From the NCBI RefSeq assembly GCF_000021485.1, contig NC_011761.1, positions 2,200,001 through 2,264,000 of the forward strand: DNA of 64,000 nt, in the 5' to 3' direction. Shown piece after piece: positions 61,618-64,000 of this stretch. This stretch comes from Acidithiobacillus ferrooxidans ATCC 23270. GTDB lineage: Bacteria > Pseudomonadota > Gammaproteobacteria > Acidithiobacillales > Acidithiobacillaceae. Position 1 is the first letter of the stretch; each line of letters opens with the position of its first letter. A model generated the notes under the pieces. That model was given only the letters and a program-made list of their open reading frames with translations. It was not told where the DNA came from and did no database searches. Position numbers and translations under genes: made by a program.

Positions 61618-62754
61618 TTATCCGGGAAACCGCAAGTCCTGCAACCGCATCTGGCGACGCACGATTTCCACATCTTCCCTGTTCAACGCAAAGGGGAAAG
61701 AGCGGATGTCCGAAGGCGAGGAATCCCCATAAGGCCGATTACAGGCGCTGACTTCTTCATCATCCTTCCCTGGGCAGCCGGAGGTCTGGAAGGGCTTACC
61801 CGAGTCGATGATGTCTTCCAGCTCCGCCTGGGGATAACCGAAACTCAGCACGCGACCATACTGATCAAACTCCATATCCTCATAACGGCCACCCGCATAA
61901 TCGATGAGGAAGCGGCCCAACTGCACCCGGCGCCAATGGTCCTGGGGCACGGCGTCCCAATCCTCCATCATGGAGCCTTTCTCGGGGAAGAAGGCAAACA
62001 TGTGGTTATGGCCACCCATGTCTTTCATCTTCTGACAAACGGCGAGGATTTCCTGCTCGGTCTCGCCCATGCCGCAGATCAGATGCGCACCGAATTTTTC
62101 GGGACCATAAATCTCTGCCGCCCATTCGATGGTCTGCCAGTACTTGTCCCAGGAATGGGGGCTCTGCACCGTCTTGCCACGGGTACGCTCGAAGATTTCC
62201 GGCGTCACCGCATCCAGGGCGACGGTAAAGATATCCGCGCCCATCGCCTTGAGGTCGATGAGATCCTGTTTATCCATGGTGGTCGGGTTGGAGAGAATGG
62301 AAGCGGGGATATGGGGCGCCACCTCCATCCAGCGCTTCAGCATGACTTGTGTATCATGGTCTGAATCGGGGTGGGTGATCATACTGATGCACATACGCTG
62401 GAACTGACCCTTGTCGCTGTTCTTGGCGATACGTTCGAGCATTTCATCCACGCGCACCGTCGGCCAGTCCACCCGGATGAAGTTGCGGTCGGCGTAATCG
62501 CGGCTCTCTTCCCGATGCCGGGCCAGACCGCAGTAGGTGCAGTTGGCACGACAGCCTTCCGGGTAGGTCATCAGTAGATTCAGACAATTCGTACAGGAGG
62601 TGCGGTGCATCACCCCAGGCACCAGACCCAGCGTAATCGCCGCCGCGGTGCTGAGCTGCACATATTCAGGTGACCGCATCGTCGGCGTTTTGACGAAATA
62701 ATCCGGGCGATAAAAGTTCAAGGGCTGAGAATTTTCTTGGGCTACCGCACTCAT
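61618..62754 (-). CDS. Radical SAM lipoyl synthase-like protein (LipS1/LipS2 type)
   Basis: ATG 62754 has AGGAGG and gives 378 residues. The radical-SAM cluster motif is EGCRANCTYCGLARHREESR (C-x3-C-x2-C). A nearby HRTSCTNCLNLL may bind an auxiliary cluster, and a C-terminal SGCPGKDDEEVSACNRPYGD has further Cys. This layout fits the LipS-type lipoyl synthases of the sulfur-oxidation lipoate pathway rather than LipA. Whether it is LipS1 or LipS2 is not clear by eye. It follows the LipT-like gene by 24 nt. Confidence 0.75.
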   Translation of the reverse strand: MSAVAQENSQPLNFYRPDYFVKTPTMRSPEYVQLSTAAAITLGLVPGVMHRTSCTNCLNLLMTYPEGCRANCTYCGLARHREESRDYADRNFIRVDWPTVRVDEMLERIAKNSDKGQFQRMCISMITHPDSDHDTQVMLKRWMEVAPHIPASILSNPTTMDKQDLIDLKAMGADIFTVALDAVTPEIFERTRGKTVQSPHSWDKYWQTIEWAAEIYGPEKFGAHLICGMGETEQEILAVCQKMKDMGGHNHMFAFFPEKGSMMEDWDAVPQDHWRRVQLGRFLIDYAGGRYEDMEFDQYGRVLSFGYPQAELEDIIDSGKPFQTSGCPGKDDEEVSACNRPYGDSSPSDIRSFPFALNREDVEIVRRQMRLQDLRFPG

Positions 62755-62778
62755 GGAAGTTCCTCCTGTCATTCCGCC

Positions 62779-63840
62779 TCAGGCGGCGTAGTATTCATCA
62801 AAGGCGATCCAGCCGGATCGCATCACCCTGTCTTCCTGGGCCGCAGGCTGTCGCCACACGGCTTCCAAAGATTTTCTTCGCTGCACGGCCCGCGCCAAGG
62901 CCGGACCAAACTGATCCTGCATATCTTCTGCGTAGCTCTCCAACGCGTCCCCGTCGCCCGCCAGATAACCAGCAGCGGCCAATCCTGCGCCTTCACCACT
63001 GATCACCGCAGCGGGGATACCCGCCCCCGTGATGGGATGGGTAAGCCCCGCCGCGTCTCCGACAAGCACCACGTTGCCACGCACCATCGGTCGAATGCCA
63101 CCCACGGGAATCGCGCCACCGGTACGCCCGAGGACGGCTTCGCCGATGATGCCACGCGCCACCATCTGCCGATGCAACTGCTCCAGCGGCAATTTAAGGT
63201 TGTTCTCAAAATGCCGATCCGCACCCAATCCGAGATTGGCCACCGGCCCACGGGGAAACAACCAACCATAGCCTCCCGGAAAAGCATCCGAAAGAAAAAT
63301 ATCCGTATCCGCATAGGGACGCAGCAATGGCACCGTATATTGACGGGTATAAACGACCTCTTGATGCGGCAAGCCCACGGCCTCCGCCACCAGACTGTGT
63401 GGCCCGTCGGCGCCGATCAGCAGGCGGGGGCGCACGGTGAATGCCTCTCCGGTGCCGCGCCGCAGGCGGGCCACTTCGCCATCCCAGGCGAGGAATTGGC
63501 AACGCGTTTCAAGCTGAGCACCGGCTGCCTGCGCCAGCTTTGCCAGTCCCTGGTCGAAACGTGCCCGGTCAATCATGATGCCAGGGAAAACGCTGTGATG
63601 CTGCAACCCGGAGGGCAGCACCGTCAACATCCCTGCCACGTCCTGCACCCGCGAATCCGTTTCATGCACCGTACGCAAGAGCGGCATGGGGACAAACTCG
63701 GCGCATTGCACCGGGACGCCGACCTCCGCACGACGATCCACGCAGATCACCGTAAGGCCTTTGCCCGCAGCGGCACGCGCTGCCGCCGCGCCGGCCGGAC
63801 CGGCGCCAATCACCAGTACATCTATGGCTAAAGGGTTCAC
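62779..63840 (-). CDS. FAD-dependent reductase of the geranylgeranyl-reductase family (LipT-like)
   Basis: GTG 63840 overlaps the stop of the upstream gene (GTGA). The 353 residues start with the dinucleotide fold DVLVIGAGPAGAAAARAAAG, then RPRLLIGADGPHSLVAEAVG and NVVLVGDAAGLTHPITGAGI, typical of geranylgeranyl reductase-like flavoproteins. Next to a LipS-like gene, the best guess is LipT, which is part of the sLpl/LipS lipoate-assembly set. Confidence 0.75.
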   Translation of the reverse strand: MNPLAIDVLVIGAGPAGAAAARAAAGKGLTVICVDRRAEVGVPVQCAEFVPMPLLRTVHETDSRVQDVAGMLTVLPSGLQHHSVFPGIMIDRARFDQGLAKLAQAAGAQLETRCQFLAWDGEVARLRRGTGEAFTVRPRLLIGADGPHSLVAEAVGLPHQEVVYTRQYTVPLLRPYADTDIFLSDAFPGGYGWLFPRGPVANLGLGADRHFENNLKLPLEQLHRQMVARGIIGEAVLGRTGGAIPVGGIRPMVRGNVVLVGDAAGLTHPITGAGIPAAVISGEGAGLAAAGYLAGDGDALESYAEDMQDQFGPALARAVQRRKSLEAVWRQPAAQEDRVMRSGWIAFDEYYAA

Positions 63841-64000
63841 GCGTCTTTTGCCGCCATCCGCAATACCGTCGCGAAATGCTCCGGCTGTAAGCCGAAGCCA
63901 TCGACAGCCTGCTTCTCGAACAATCCCTCGATAACACCGTCCACGTCGTTCAGATGGACATTACGCAGCGCCGCCTCCAGATCGACGATAGCGCGCCGGG
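63837..64000 (-). CDS. 3' end of an unidentified gene upstream of the LipT-like gene (partial)
   Basis: The last 54 or so codons read AIVDLEAALRNVHLNDVDGV then IEGLFEKQAVDGFGLQPEHF and ATVLRMAAKDA before the stop, which overlaps the LipT-like GTG. It is acidic and helical. The other LipS gene would be expected in such an operon, but nothing in these residues proves it. Confidence 0.6.
   Translation of the reverse strand, partial: RRAIVDLEAALRNVHLNDVDGVIEGLFEKQAVDGFGLQPEHFATVLRMAAKDA

Noticed and set aside
62737-63831. A 364-residue plus-strand frame
   Set aside because: Antisense to the LipT-like flavoprotein gene, whose motifs are unmistakable.

Overview
The window looks like a chromosome segment of an acidophilic iron/sulfur-oxidising Acidithiobacillus, probably of the A. 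ferrooxidans group. This is inferred from gene content and protein character, not from a search. The gene content includes kdp, mer and feo operons, a CbbQ/CbbO pair, DsrE-like and heavy-metal proteins, and lipoate-assembly genes of the type linked to sulfur oxidation. The strand is G+C-rich, and most operons are tight with 4-nt stop/start overlaps.

Layout. 1-4482: a RimK-like ATP-grasp gene and a GNAT gene that is split by a complete IS66-family element (716-3192, 8-bp target duplication), then an HU remnant and small proteins. 4569-11740 (minus strand): a full kdp K+-ATPase operon with two tiny KdpF-like proteins, preceded by a partial second copy (kdpF-kdpA only) with a changed pore loop. 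11759-17444: a mercury module made of a merE remnant, a classic MerR-type promoter, merC, merA, a GH15 glucoamylase, merD, a second merE remnant, a two-domain TRASH-like protein and a DUF3330-like fragment. 17441-25785: a patchwork accessory region with direct repeats resembling IS ends, small wHTH proteins, a DUF2459 lipoprotein, an IS256 remnant, DUF3579, a 112-bp MITE inserted in frame in a small gene, small exported proteins and a broken nuclease-like gene.

25821-31917 is the transposition core and right end of a Tn7-like element in the order TnsA-TnsB-TnsC-TniQ-(Zn-finger protein). This matches the tniCABDE order of AbaR/Tn6022-type elements, and it is inserted in comM, whose 3' part resumes at 31918. 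The left end is not visible, so the accessory region to the left may be cargo. A second, diverged comM 3' remnant at 34627-34680 lies beyond a small DsrE/MerR/HMA-like island.

From 34644 onward the sequence reads as core genome: dinG-tsaB-rimI-prfC-sel1 (minus), an LMW-phosphatase-like gene, an NlpC/P60 hydrolase with His-rich repeats, porin-feoA-feoB-feoC (plus), N-carbamoylputrescine amidase plus a glutamine-amidotransferase-type hydrolase (plus), and lysR-GATase-like-118aa-dedA (minus). Next come a TM2-like membrane protein and a tightly coupled operon 135aa-cbbQ-cbbO-HDAC-AKR (minus). The window ends with lipoate-assembly genes (lipoate ligase, radical SAM lipoyl synthase, LipT-like FAD reductase) and a FadL-family outer-membrane protein.
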